Shown piece after piece: positions 17,733-26,704 of a DNA stretch of 64,000 bases (position 1 is its first letter; every line of letters begins with the position of its first letter). Position numbers and translations under genes: made by a program. The notes below the pieces were generated by a model that worked only from the letters and a program-made list of their open reading frames with translations, was not told the origin of the DNA and did no database searches. Source of the stretch: CAYQLY01 sp964418605 (GTDB lineage Bacteria; Bacteroidota; Bacteroidia; Cytophagales; Cyclobacteriaceae); assembly GCA_964418605.1 (NCBI GenBank), contig CAYQLY010000005.1, positions 96,929-160,928 on the forward strand, read 5' to 3'.

Positions 17733-18542
17733 TTACTCCCACAAGGGATAATACTCCAATTTCACCTCTTCCATAAAAAACAAGCGAGTTGCTTCTTGAA
17801 ACGAACGCGTCAGATCTGACACAAAAAATTTTTTATTTCCCACACCATTATTATACAATTGATGTCCAGCCAAATACGCATCAACTGAACGTGCTACCAA
17901 TTCAGTAGCATCCAGCATATCAATTTTATTATTATAAAATCGTGCAATCTGATCTTTGATAAGTGGATAATGCGTACAACCCAATACCAACACATCTATA
18001 TTTTGTAATATAGGATCAGATAAATATTCATGAATAACCTGTTCACTGATTTTGTTATTAAAAAATCCTTCTTCAATCATAGGGGCCAATAAAGGTGTAG
18101 CCAATGCATGAAGTTCGATAGCACTATGCCGCTCATCGAGCTTTTTCTTATAAATACCAGAATACACTGTTTGTTTAGTTCCAATCAAACCGATTTTTTT
18201 ATCGGCATAATTAGCTATGAGATAATCTACAACGGGATCAATTACATTCATCACGTGAGCTTTCTTTCCTACATACTCTTTCACTAGATCATAAGCCGCT
18301 GCTGAAGCCGAATTACATGCAATCAAAATAAGCTTACACTGATGCTTTAATAATACATCACATATTTTAATAGCATAGGCTTGAATAGCAGCTGTTGACT
18401 TATCACCATACGGAAGATGAGCCGTATCCCCAAAATAAACAATATCTTCATGAGGAAGCTTTTCTGCCACCGCATGAGCCACAGTCAAACCTCCAATACC
18501 ACTATCAAATATGCCTATTGGGCAATGAGCTATTGATTTCAT
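17733..18542 (-). CDS. murI: Glutamate racemase
   Basis: 269 residues starting at the ATG at 18542 (MKSIAHCPIGIFDSG); the 13 residues upstream in the open frame are not expected. It converts L- to D-glutamate for peptidoglycan precursors. Both catalytic cysteines are visible, in LIACNSASAAA and VLGCTHYPLI, together with the substrate loops GIFDSGIGGLTV and YFGDTAHLPYGDKS. It is divergent from ispD with 83 bases between the start codons, and peptide B follows it. Confidence 0.95.
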   Translation of the reverse strand: MKSIAHCPIGIFDSGIGGLTVAHAVAEKLPHEDIVYFGDTAHLPYGDKSTAAIQAYAIKICDVLLKHQCKLILIACNSASAAAYDLVKEYVGKKAHVMNVIDPVVDYLIANYADKKIGLIGTKQTVYSGIYKKKLDERHSAIELHALATPLLAPMIEEGFFNNKISEQVIHEYLSDPILQNIDVLVLGCTHYPLIKDQIARFYNNKIDMLDATELVARSVDAYLAGHQLYNNGVGNKKFFVSDLTRSFQEATRLFFMEEVKLEYYPLWE

Positions 18543-18625
18543 TGTATAATAATGTAAAAATAAAACAAAGAAGCCATCCATATACCGAGTTTAACTATTA
18601 TTTTGTAGGTTAGTGGAAAAATTAT

Positions 18626-19318
18626 ATGAACAAATACGCTCTCCTTGTAGCTAGCGGTACAGGCACACGCATGAATCAAACAATCCCTAAACAGTTTTTA
18701 AACATCGGGGGAAAACCTATATTGCTGCATACATTGGAGCGCTTCTATCAAGCAGATCATTCTATTCATATTATCCTAGTCATTGCCAAAGAATATATTG
18801 AAGTATGGAAAAAAATAGTGAAAGATTATGCCATAACCATACCTCATAAGATCACCCAAGGTGGGGAAAACCGCTATCAGTCTGTAGCCAATGGACTAGC
18901 AGATATCTCTAAAAAAGATGAGAGCGAAAAAAGTTTAATTGCCATTCACGATGGCGTAAGACCTTTTGTAACAAAAGACATTATAAACAAATCTTATGAA
19001 CTGGCAGAAATCCATGGTACTGCTATACCCTGTGTGATGCCTAAAGATACGGTCAAACAATTAGTCGAAAAAAAAGTAAAAACATTAGATCGTTCAAGTA
19101 TACGACTTGCACAAACACCTCAAACATTTCAAGCAAGCATTATTCAACAAACATACCGCCAAACAAAAAATTCACCTGCCTTTACAGACGATGCAAGCAT
19201 GGCAGAAGCAGCAGGGTTTCCTATTTTTTTATTTGAAGGATCATACGATAACATAAAAATAACAACACCAGAAGATTTATATATTGCAGAAAAATTATTA
19301 ACATATCAATTGAAGTAA
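18626..19318 (+). CDS. ispD: 2-C-methyl-D-erythritol 4-phosphate cytidylyltransferase
   Basis: 230 residues. It makes CDP-methylerythritol in the non-mevalonate isoprenoid pathway. The nucleotide-binding loop is ASGTGTRMNQTIPKQFL, with HDGVRPFV and RLAQTPQTF as further IspD motifs, and the C-terminal EGSYDNIKITTPEDLYIAE is the standard IspD ending. The start at 18626 gives the normal N-terminus. It is followed after 3 bases by the UDP-glucose dehydrogenase gene, so the two are very probably co-transcribed. Confidence 0.95.
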   Translation: MNKYALLVASGTGTRMNQTIPKQFLNIGGKPILLHTLERFYQADHSIHIILVIAKEYIEVWKKIVKDYAITIPHKITQGGENRYQSVANGLADISKKDESEKSLIAIHDGVRPFVTKDIINKSYELAEIHGTAIPCVMPKDTVKQLVEKKVKTLDRSSIRLAQTPQTFQASIIQQTYRQTKNSPAFTDDASMAEAAGFPIFLFEGSYDNIKITTPEDLYIAEKLLTYQLK

Positions 19319-19321
19319 AAA

Positions 19322-20632
19322 ATGAAAATAGCAGTTGTAGGAACAGGATACGTCGGATTAGTGACAGGCGTTTGTTTAGCAGAAATAGGAAATGCTGTAA
19401 CATGTATCGATATTGATTTGGAAAAGGTTAAACAATTATCTGATGGTAAAATACCAATTTATGAACCAGGCTTAGATCCACTCTTTCAACGTAACATTCA
19501 ACAGAAACGCATTCGGTTTATATCTTCATTGTCTGAAGGGATACAAAAAGCAAACATCATTTTTTTAGCTTTACCTACCCCATCACAAGAAGATGGCTCA
19601 GCAGATGTAACACACATCGAACGTGTAGCAAATCAACTCGGTGATTTACTAACCGACTATACTGTTGTTGTTACAAAAAGTACAGTACCTGTAGGAACTA
19701 CTGAACGAGTAAAAGAAATTATTCAAAAAAAAGTATCATTTCCAATTGATGTCGTCTCTAATCCTGAGTTTTTACGAGAAGGATATGCCGTAGATGATTT
19801 CATGAAACCAGATCGTATTATAATAGGCACTACATCTGAAAAGGCCAAAGACATTATGAGTAAATTATACATGCCGTTCACTCGCCAAGGGAATCCTTTA
19901 TTATTTATGGATGAGCGATCGGCTGAACTTGCCAAGTATGCCGCCAATGCTTTCTTGGCAACAAAAATTACGTTTATGAATGAAATTGCTAACCTCTGTG
20001 AAAAAGTAGGCGCTAATGTAGAATCCATTCGCGATGGCATTGGAGCTGATGAACGTATCGGAAAACGATTTCTCTTTGCAGGCATTGGCTATGGTGGAGG
20101 ATGCTTTCCCAAGGATGTCTTAGCCTTATCAAAAATTGCTACGGATTACAGTTATGATTTTAAAATCATTCGTTCTGTTATGGAAGTTAACAGTGCTCAA
20201 CAACTTCGGTTATTTGTAAAAATGAAAAAATTTTTCAAAAATAAATTAGAAAATAAAACAATTGCCATTTGGGGTTTATCTTTCAAGCCCAATACAGATG
20301 ATATCCGTGAAGCACCTGCTATAGCCAATATACATCTTTTACTCAAAGAAAAGGCGATCATTCGTGCTTATGATCCGGAAGCTATGCCAAACACAATAAA
20401 AGTATTTAACTCTGACATCTACTTAGCAAAAGACCCTTATGATGCGTTAATTGGTGCAGATGCCTTAATGGTATTTACAGAATGGCCTGTTTTTAGAAGT
20501 CCGGATTTTGAAAAAATGAATAAAAATTTAAATCAAAAAATTATTTTTGATGGCAGAAATGTATTCGAACCTTTACAATTAAAAGGAATGGGGTATGAAT
20601 ATTTTAGTATCGGCAGGGAAAAAGAATCATAA
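19322..20632 (+). CDS. ugd: UDP-glucose 6-dehydrogenase
   Basis: 436 residues. It oxidises UDP-glucose to UDP-glucuronate, a precursor of surface polysaccharide. N-terminal NAD-binding loop VVGTGYVGLVTGVCLAEIGN, central helix region with LAKYAANAFLATKITFMNEI, catalytic cysteine in GGGCFPKDVLAL, and a C-terminal UDP-binding domain with WGLSFKPNTDDIREAPA and FDGRNVFEP. The related enzymes WecC and AlgD share the fold; motif details and length fit Ugd best. It follows ispD by 3 bases and converges with the TerC-family gene (5 bases between stops). Confidence 0.92.
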   Translation: MKIAVVGTGYVGLVTGVCLAEIGNAVTCIDIDLEKVKQLSDGKIPIYEPGLDPLFQRNIQQKRIRFISSLSEGIQKANIIFLALPTPSQEDGSADVTHIERVANQLGDLLTDYTVVVTKSTVPVGTTERVKEIIQKKVSFPIDVVSNPEFLREGYAVDDFMKPDRIIIGTTSEKAKDIMSKLYMPFTRQGNPLLFMDERSAELAKYAANAFLATKITFMNEIANLCEKVGANVESIRDGIGADERIGKRFLFAGIGYGGGCFPKDVLALSKIATDYSYDFKIIRSVMEVNSAQQLRLFVKMKKFFKNKLENKTIAIWGLSFKPNTDDIREAPAIANIHLLLKEKAIIRAYDPEAMPNTIKVFNSDIYLAKDPYDALIGADALMVFTEWPVFRSPDFEKMNKNLNQKIIFDGRNVFEPLQLKGMGYEYFSIGREKES

Positions 20633-20637
20633 CAAAA

Positions 20638-21393
20638 TCAATCCTTCTTTTTATCGTCTTGCTCAAAAGACTCTCTCAGCTTAACAGGCTTAGATGACCG
20701 TTTACGCACACGCATATTTAGCACTTCAACACCAAGTGAAAAGGCCATCGCAAAATAAACATATCCCTTTGGCACATGAACATGAAATGCTTCTACTACC
20801 AATAACATCCCTATCATAATTAAAAATGATAGAGCCAACATCTTCATAGAAGGATGACGATGAATAAACGAGCTAATCATACCTGAAAATAACATCATCA
20901 CAATCAAAGAGATAACAACAGATGCAATCATAATCGGCAAATCATTAACAAGTCCTACAGCTGTAAGAATAGAATCAAATGAAAAAACAATATCTAATAA
21001 AATAATTTGTAGGATCGCAGACCAAAATCGAAGTTTTTTATCACTTGTACTTTGATCATCACCTTCTAACTTCTGATGAATTTCAGATGTGCTTTTTGCC
21101 AATAAAAAAAGTCCTCCTCCTAATAAAATAATATCTTTACCTGAAAGATCAAATCCAAACAAACTAATAAGTGTTTTTTTTAACCCAATAATCCAACTGA
21201 TTCCAAACAATAAAGCAATGCGAACGAAAAGAGCCAGAACCAACCCCATATTTCTCGCTTTCGATCGTTGTTTCGCAGGAAGTTTCTCTGACAGAATAGA
21301 TATAAAAATAATATTATCAATCCCTAGAATGATCTCTAAAAAAGTAAGCGTGAGTAAGCTTACTAATGATCCAGTTGTTAACCATTTATCCAT
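20638..21393 (-). CDS. TerC-family integral membrane protein
   Basis: 251 residues with about seven membrane segments. The family signature is at the N-terminus (LTFLEIILGIDNIIFISILS), repeated in LDIVFSFDSILTAVGLV; the acidic residues in these helices are thought to bind metal. TerC/Alx proteins are linked to manganese homeostasis and tellurite resistance, and may metallate exported proteins. The C-terminus is charged (RKRSSKPVKLRESFEQDDKK). No other ter genes are adjacent. It lies 21 bases downstream of era on the same strand. Confidence 0.9.
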   Translation of the reverse strand: MDKWLTTGSLVSLLTLTFLEIILGIDNIIFISILSEKLPAKQRSKARNMGLVLALFVRIALLFGISWIIGLKKTLISLFGFDLSGKDIILLGGGLFLLAKSTSEIHQKLEGDDQSTSDKKLRFWSAILQIILLDIVFSFDSILTAVGLVNDLPIMIASVVISLIVMMLFSGMISSFIHRHPSMKMLALSFLIMIGMLLVVEAFHVHVPKGYVYFAMAFSLGVEVLNMRVRKRSSKPVKLRESFEQDDKKKD

Positions 21394-21414
21394 ATATTAA
21401 AATTACAAAACTAA

Positions 21415-22293
21415 TTAATATCCAAAACGATCCAATTTCTTTTCATTCCGACGCCAATCTTTTTCTACCTTGACAAACTGCTCCAAAAATATTTTTTTTT
21501 GAAAAAATTGCTCTAAATCTTTTCGAGCAGCTATACCCAATTTTTTCATATTCTCTCCTTTTTTCCCTATAACAATTGCTTTCTGACTTTCTCGCTCCAC
21601 ATAAATTTCAGCTGCAATACGAATAATCTTATCTTCTTCTTTAAATGATGTAACCTCAACTTGACAGCAATAAGGTACTTCCTCTGCATATATCAGAAAT
21701 AATTTCTCGCGAATAATTTCAGCAGCAAAAAAACGCTCAGACTGCGATGATATATCTTCTTTCGGATAATACGGCGGATGCAAAGGAAGCAACCCAATAA
21801 GAGTAGAAAGCAAATCTGGAATGTGTACCCCATCACGTGCTGATACTGCCATCACGTTTGAAAATAGATTCTTTTGTTCAACTGTTTCTACCTCTTTCTT
21901 CACAACCTCCTCTGAAAACAAATCCATCTTCGTGATAATTAAAAAAACAGGAACATCTCGTTTTTTCAACTGAACAAGCAACTCCTCATTGATAGGCTCT
22001 TCAGGTTCAACCAAATAAAGAATAAGATCGGCATCCTCTAACGAAGCATATACAAACTTCATCATACGCTGATGAAGCATATACATGGGTTCCAAAATAC
22101 CCGGCGTATCGGAATAAACGATTTGAAAATCATCGCCATTAAGAATTCCCATTACCCGATGCCTGGTCGTCTGTGCCTTTGATGTAACTATAGATAATTT
22201 TTGACCTACCAATGCATTCATTAAGGTAGATTTTCCCACATTTGGCTTGCCAACAATACTTACAAAACCGGCTTTATGGGTAGCATTGGTCAT
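21415..22293 (-). CDS. era: GTPase Era
   Basis: 292 residues from the ATG at 22293 (MTNATHKAGFVSIVG); the longer frame runs back toward the tRNA gene and is not used. Era binds 16S rRNA and aids assembly of the small ribosomal subunit. G1 is GKPNVGKSTL, G3 is DTPG in VYSDTPGILEP, G4 is TKMD and G5 is SARDG. The C-terminal KH domain has VIGKKGENMKKLG. It is transcribed downstream of the initiator-type tRNA gene, with a 15-base palindrome between them. Confidence 0.96.
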   Translation of the reverse strand: MTNATHKAGFVSIVGKPNVGKSTLMNALVGQKLSIVTSKAQTTRHRVMGILNGDDFQIVYSDTPGILEPMYMLHQRMMKFVYASLEDADLILYLVEPEEPINEELLVQLKKRDVPVFLIITKMDLFSEEVVKKEVETVEQKNLFSNVMAVSARDGVHIPDLLSTLIGLLPLHPPYYPKEDISSQSERFFAAEIIREKLFLIYAEEVPYCCQVEVTSFKEEDKIIRIAAEIYVERESQKAIVIGKKGENMKKLGIAARKDLEQFFQKKIFLEQFVKVEKDWRRNEKKLDRFGY

Positions 22294-22316
22294 ATCGAAG
22301 TAGATAAAAATAAGGA

Positions 22317-22331
22317 CAAACACTGTGTTTG
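22317..22331. repeat. Short perfect palindrome in the era leader
   Basis: CAAACAC-T-GTGTTTG, 7-bp arms with a single central base, between the tRNA 3' end and the era ATG. It could form a small hairpin in the transcript after the tRNA is cut out, or be a protein-binding site. Confidence 0.45.
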
Positions 22332-22348
22332 CCCTCTTCATACTATTG

Positions 22349-22420
<72 letters not shown>

Positions 22421-22430
22421 ATTTGAACTG

Positions 22431-22438
22431 CAAATATA
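22431..22438 (-). promoter_or_regulatory. -7 promoter element of the tRNA-Met gene
   Basis: TATATTTG on the minus strand, an exact TAnnTTTG, ending 10 bases before the mature tRNA 5' end. Confidence 0.55.
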
Positions 22439-22522
22439 CTGATAATTTGGTAGAAATAGAAGCTTTGCATCGAAAACAGGTGAAACAAAAACCTGAAAGT
22501 TTACCTCATAACGAGAATTATG

Positions 22523-22560
22523 AAAAAAACCCCAGAAACTCTTGATGTTTCCGGGGTTTT
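22523..22560 (-). terminator. Rho-independent terminator after the TPR gene
   Basis: Arms AAAACCCC-a-GAAAC / GTTTC-c-GGGGTTTT with a 7-base loop and a T-run on the minus strand, 22 bases after the stop of the TPR gene. Confidence 0.85.
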
Positions 22561-22581
22561 CAAAGGAGATGATATGGTAGG

Positions 22582-24105
22582 TTAGTTGCTCCGTTTACGG
22601 AAAATACCTACCCAAGCCGTGAGGCGATTTAAATGATTGCCTACATTAGTAAGGCGACGGCGAAGCTTAGGCCATTCATCCCAATCACTCAGGTATTTAT
22701 CCAGCATGGCTATGACCACATCCATGATTTTCAGATGATCTTTGGTATGCTTCACCAGCTTGACAACCCAACGTACCACTGCAAAACCTAATAACAATAC
22801 AAAAAGACCTGAGGTAGCCTCCACTCCTTTTGCCCACAGCCACTTCCACCACAACACCCGAATCTCTTTGGTGGTAGACGTGTAGGTTTTTAGCAACTCT
22901 TGGCAGTTTTGCTGTTGGTCAAGAGCAGCTTGTTGATCCGTTTTAGAAATAGAGGCTTGCAGACTAGTATGTGATTGATAATGCGCCTGAGCCTCATCTG
23001 TCTTTTTCAATTGATGGTAGCAGGTGATAAGCAACTCTTCTATACCGGATTGTAGCTTGGTATTCTCAATTTGTTTAGAAAGTGCTAAGCCTTCTTCTAA
23101 ATACTCTAATGCTTTGGAGGGATTATGTTGATGAAGTAATACATCTCCTAAAAGCTCTTGGCTATAGGTAAGAACATAATTATCTTTCTCTGTTTTAGCA
23201 ATAGCTTCTGAACGTAAAAAATGGCGATAAGCCTCTTCCCATTTTTCTTCTTTAATAAAAATTAACCCTAAATTCAGATACACATACGCTAATTGGATGT
23301 CCACTTTATCTATCTTTAATTCAAGACTTTTGTTATAATAGGCCTTAGCTGAATCCAACTTATTCTGAACATAATACAAAGCTCCGATATCATTATAAGA
23401 ATCAAGAATCAAGTTTTCATCTTTCATAGATTCTCTGTATTTCAACGCATCTTGAAAATTATACAAGGCCCGCTCATAGTCTTTTTGATTCATAAGAGCC
23501 AACCCTTGGCTTCTCAAAGACCCTGCAAGTTGAGCCTGCGCATGTATATCATACCATACGGAGGCTGCTTTACTATAAAACGTATACGCATTGGTCATGT
23601 CTCCGGCAAGGTAAAATACCTTGCCTATGTTGTCGTTTGCATCAGCTACCTGTGCCAACTCATTGCTTTTTTCAGCATAGTACAACTGCCATATGTAGTT
23701 TTCTAAAGCTTTGTTATACTTTTTTTGTAATTGTTCAATATGTCCAAGTCGATTATAAGCCAGCGCTATCTCTTGTTTATAATCCAATTCTTTGGCGACA
23801 TAGAGTTGTCTTTCGGCATATACTTGGGCTTTATCAAAATCACCATTGAGCATATACTCACGACTTTTACTGTCTAAATCGACGAGAGAAAAAATATCTA
23901 CTTTGACTGCATAACTGCTTCCATCTCCCCTTAAATTGCTATTAAGATTATCAAGCGTTTTATCTTTGCATGAATTTGCAGTAAAAAAGAGAATGATAAT
24001 AAGAACACAAAAACCTAATTTTCTTAAGATTTGTTTCCTGATGGAGGATTCGGTAACGGTGCTGAATCCACCCCTCCCTTGATTGCTTTTGTAGAGTTGA
24101 TGCAT
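22582..24105 (-). CDS. TPR-repeat membrane protein with C-terminal membrane segment
   Basis: 507 residues if started at ATG 24105; ATG 24150 and an even longer frame to 24240 also exist. A hydrophobic segment ending in Cys (LGFCVLIIILFFTANSC) is a lipobox or signal anchor. It is followed by about eight tetratricopeptide repeats (for example AYNRLGHIEQLQKKYNKALE and SYNDIGALYYVQNKLDSAKA), a coiled linker, a membrane segment (GLFVLLLGFAVVRWVVKLV) and a basic tail. The likely layout is periplasmic TPRs, one membrane helix and a short cytoplasmic end. The TPR gene at 60.4-64.0 kb has the same plan. A candidate double-glycine peptide ORF overlaps its 5' end in another frame, so the true start is uncertain. 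Confidence 0.8.
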   Translation of the reverse strand: MHQLYKSNQGRGGFSTVTESSIRKQILRKLGFCVLIIILFFTANSCKDKTLDNLNSNLRGDGSSYAVKVDIFSLVDLDSKSREYMLNGDFDKAQVYAERQLYVAKELDYKQEIALAYNRLGHIEQLQKKYNKALENYIWQLYYAEKSNELAQVADANDNIGKVFYLAGDMTNAYTFYSKAASVWYDIHAQAQLAGSLRSQGLALMNQKDYERALYNFQDALKYRESMKDENLILDSYNDIGALYYVQNKLDSAKAYYNKSLELKIDKVDIQLAYVYLNLGLIFIKEEKWEEAYRHFLRSEAIAKTEKDNYVLTYSQELLGDVLLHQHNPSKALEYLEEGLALSKQIENTKLQSGIEELLITCYHQLKKTDEAQAHYQSHTSLQASISKTDQQAALDQQQNCQELLKTYTSTTKEIRVLWWKWLWAKGVEATSGLFVLLLGFAVVRWVVKLVKHTKDHLKIMDVVIAMLDKYLSDWDEWPKLRRRLTNVGNHLNRLTAWVGIFRKRSN

Positions 24106-24116
24106 AAGGTTTTCAT
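24024..24116 (-). CDS. Candidate 30-residue double-glycine leader peptide (peptide E)
   Basis: The leader MKTLCINSTKAIKGG has the same length (15) as that of peptide C at 58.4 kb and matches it at eight positions (MK.L..N.T...KGG). The predicted mature part is only 15 residues, Pro/Ser-rich, starting VDSAPLP. The ORF overlaps the 5' end of the TPR gene in a different frame, 11 bases ahead of that gene's ATG at 24105. A promoter at 24153-24185 would give a leader of about 30 nt. Overlap with a longer frame and the short length make this the least certain of the five peptides; it was found by comparison, after the others. Confidence 0.4.
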   Translation of the reverse strand: MKTLCINSTKAIKGGVDSAPLPNPPSGNKS

Positions 24117-24152
24117 GTTTAAAGTTAGCAAAATGTCTTAAATCTCTCATGA

Positions 24153-24185
24153 TAAATATACGATGTATTATATACCTTTTCCAAA
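24153..24185 (-). promoter_or_regulatory. Candidate promoter of the peptide E / TPR unit
   Basis: TTTG, 21-base spacer, TATATTTA on the minus strand. If used, transcription starts just inside the ATG at 24150, favouring the ATG at 24105 for the TPR protein. Confidence 0.4.
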
Positions 24186-24556
24186 CATAACTAAAAAAAA
24201 TAAAGTACAAAAAAATAATTTCACTTGACGATAAATTCATCCATCAAAATAACAAAAAAATGCGTTTTTGGATCATTCATGCCGTTTTTAGTGTAAGTGT
24301 AAAAAATAAAAATGGTGTGATTTTTTTACAAGGTACCATTAAAATCACAAAAAACAAAGAGGTACGCTTTATTTTTTTACGTCTTTGCGCGAGGAGCGCA
24401 GCGACGAAGCAATCTCACCCATCGGTTGACTTTGCCGAGTGTACTCTTACTCACTCGCGACACGCAAGCGAGTAAGAGGGGGCTTGGTCACAAAATAGCT
24501 ATTTCACTACGCTCAACAGGATAAAAAAGAGCCATTCCTTAAAGAAAATAGTATTG
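24186..24556. repeat. Gene-free gap with GC-rich repeat-like island
   Basis: No supportable gene. The first part is A/T-rich. From 24379 to 24418 there is a sharply GC-rich stretch (TGCGCGAGGAGCGCAGCGA core) resembling the dispersed 'attgcgaggagcgaagcgacgaagcaatct' type of intergenic repeat seen in many bacterial genomes (recognition from memory). At 24444-24478 there is a hairpin with 9-bp arms CTCTTACTC / GAGTAAGAG. These bases differ strongly in composition from the flanking A/T-rich DNA. The hairpin could end the phosphate transporter transcript. Confidence 0.55.
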
Positions 24557-25951
24557 TTAAAAAATAGATCTAAAGATCAAAAATAATGTACCAGACAATG
24601 TCATAACCACAGGTAGTGTAAGCACCCAGGCCATCAATATATTTCGTACGGTATTACCTTGCAAGTTTCCTAGTCCACGTGAAGCTACCATGCTTCCCGC
24701 TATCCCCGACGAAAGCACATGGGTTGTACTCACAGGAAGTCCCAAGAAAGTAGACATACCAATTGTGCTGGCAGCTGTAAACTCAGCACAGGTACCTTGA
24801 GCATAAGTCATGTGGGTCTTGCCAATTTTTTCACCTACTGTTTTAACGATGCGTTTCCAGCCAATCATGGTTCCTAAACCTAATGAAATAGAGATCATCA
24901 ACAACACCCAGAAAGGTGCATAATCTGTATGTTGTCTCAAATTTTTACATTCATCTTTGAGTTGTTTTATTTCGGTTTTTGAAATACTTATTAAAGGCTG
25001 AGAGGTAATAAGCTTCACATGAGATTGAATCAGTAAAATATTTTTTCGGACAATATATTTTTTTTCTTTAGGTATGGTATTTGAATTAGATTTCAAAATC
25101 AATTTCGTTTCTACAAGCTCATCCTTAGTTTGTTGTAATTTTTTTCGATCTTTTAAAGAAAGTTCTTCAGGATTAATATGTGAGACCATCAACTCAATGC
25201 GATCTAATGGACGATGAAGATCAGCAACACGCTTAGATTGATCTAGTGCAAAATAGGTTGGAACAATACCTATCAGAATAAGCATCACCAAGCCTACTCC
25301 CTTTTGACCATCATTTGAGCCATGTGAAAAGCTAACACCTGTACAAGTTAAAATAAGCATAGAGCGTATCCATGTAGGCGGCTTATGATTTTTATGTGGT
25401 TCTTTATAAAGCTTAGGGTTCTTGACAAGCCGCTTCATCATAAACATTAAGAAAATCGTCAAGCAAAATCCTATAGTAGGGGAAATGAGGAGAGACAATC
25501 CCATCTCGCTTGCTTTTTGCCAATTGACAACTTCATGCTCTACATCCGGCAAAAGCGAGTAGGCTATCCCTACACCTAAAATGGAGCCTACAAGGGTATG
25601 TGTGCTAGATGCAGGAAGACCTAAATACCACGTTCCCAAATTCCAAAATATAGCACTGATTAATAATGCCATAATCATAGCCATACTCTGATATACATCT
25701 TGGTTGACTAACAATTCTACCGGAAGAAGATTTACAATACTCATCGCCACACCTATACCTCCAGCAAATACCCCTAAAAAATTACAAAACCCAGACCACA
25801 CCACTGCTACCCATGGCTTGAGTGAGTGCGTATATATGACCGTTGCTACAGCATTAGCTGTATCATGAAAACCATTTACAAATTCAAATCCACAAGCAGC
25901 TATTAATGATATTATTAACAGCAACAAGGTGATTGTCTCTAAGTCAAACAT
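24557..25951 (-). CDS. PiT-family inorganic phosphate transporter
   Basis: 464 residues. Low-affinity phosphate uptake with a cation, in the inner membrane. The two duplicated PiT signatures are present: N-terminal FVNGFHDTANAVATVI with SSTHTLVGS, and C-terminal SFSHGSNDGQKGVGL with LPVSTTHVLSSGIAGSM. A long charged cytoplasmic loop (about residues 225-340, many Lys/Glu) separates them, as in Bacteroidota and archaeal PiT proteins. No phoU-like gene is adjacent. It is transcribed downstream of lolA with 82 bases between. Confidence 0.93.
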   Translation of the reverse strand: MFDLETITLLLLIISLIAACGFEFVNGFHDTANAVATVIYTHSLKPWVAVVWSGFCNFLGVFAGGIGVAMSIVNLLPVELLVNQDVYQSMAMIMALLISAIFWNLGTWYLGLPASSTHTLVGSILGVGIAYSLLPDVEHEVVNWQKASEMGLSLLISPTIGFCLTIFLMFMMKRLVKNPKLYKEPHKNHKPPTWIRSMLILTCTGVSFSHGSNDGQKGVGLVMLILIGIVPTYFALDQSKRVADLHRPLDRIELMVSHINPEELSLKDRKKLQQTKDELVETKLILKSNSNTIPKEKKYIVRKNILLIQSHVKLITSQPLISISKTEIKQLKDECKNLRQHTDYAPFWVLLMISISLGLGTMIGWKRIVKTVGEKIGKTHMTYAQGTCAEFTAASTIGMSTFLGLPVSTTHVLSSGIAGSMVASRGLGNLQGNTVRNILMAWVLTLPVVMTLSGTLFLIFRSIF

Positions 25952-26033
25952 GGGGTTTGTTTCAGGGTTCGTTGAAAGATAGTTGAAAAACCTAAAAAAA
26001 GTGCTTTTTTCGTATTAACTTATTGTTAAATTT

Positions 26034-26687
26034 TTAGTCTTGTAAATCAACTATTTCTACACCTTTATGGGCTGCTTTATCAAATGAGAAAAACGAATCA
26101 GCAAGAGTAGTATTTGGAGTAAATTGAGTTATGGTATAATTATACTGCGTTCCATTGCGTTCGAATAGAATCCATCTTTTGATGGTTTTATCTTTTTTAT
26201 TAGCAAAGAGTTTGATTTTAGTTGTAGCAGATCCTTTTTTTTGAGGAACAAGTTCAATGACTTCCAACACAGATTTTCCCTCTTTAATTTCTTCAATAAA
26301 TTGATAACTGTATCCTTTTTTATATTCCAAATGAATAGTAGAAGGCGTAATAACATCTGGATTGTTTTCATTTTTAGAAATAGTCACTTCATTTTCTTCC
26401 TTCAAATAAGTCCATACCGTAGTGCCATTATTTATAATTTCTTGTCCAGAAAGGTCTAACTTAAATTTTTCACCTTTAACCGTAATCTCCCCATTAAGTT
26501 GTTCTTTTACATTAGAGTTTGCATTTTCAATCGTATATGTAAATTTCGCCTTATAGGATGTAAACGATTTATATTTTTTACTAATAGCTTCTAATATTTC
26601 TTCTGCTTTCTTCTGATTAGGTTGAGCAATCACTAATTGATTAAAAGTGAATAACAAACATATCGCAACAACTATACTATATTTCAT
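26034..26687 (-). CDS. lolA: LolA-like outer membrane lipoprotein carrier
   Basis: 217 residues with a signal peptide ending near VIAQ. LolA carries lipoproteins across the periplasm. Typical segments are AEEILEAISKKYKSFTSYKAKF, NGEITVKGEKFKLDL, TTVWTYLKEENEVTIS and the C-terminal ITQFTPNTTLADSFFSFD. It lies 17 bases after ftsK on the same strand, an arrangement common in Bacteroidota and part of the operon-like run pdhA, TPR, ftsK, lolA. Confidence 0.9.
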   Translation of the reverse strand: MKYSIVVAICLLFTFNQLVIAQPNQKKAEEILEAISKKYKSFTSYKAKFTYTIENANSNVKEQLNGEITVKGEKFKLDLSGQEIINNGTTVWTYLKEENEVTISKNENNPDVITPSTIHLEYKKGYSYQFIEEIKEGKSVLEVIELVPQKKGSATTKIKLFANKKDKTIKRWILFERNGTQYNYTITQFTPNTTLADSFFSFDKAAHKGVEIVDLQD

Positions 26688-26704
26688 ACGTAGTGAATGG
26701 GTTT

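Noticed and set aside
20638..21393. Tellurite resistance operon (TerC-like here, TerB-like at 10.8 kb)
   Set aside because: The two genes are 9 kb apart, on opposite strands, with no other ter genes; both families occur widely outside tellurite resistance.
24260..24475. 71-codon frame in the gap before the phosphate transporter gene
   Set aside because: It runs through the GC-rich repeat and hairpin and has no protein-like pattern; more likely chance.
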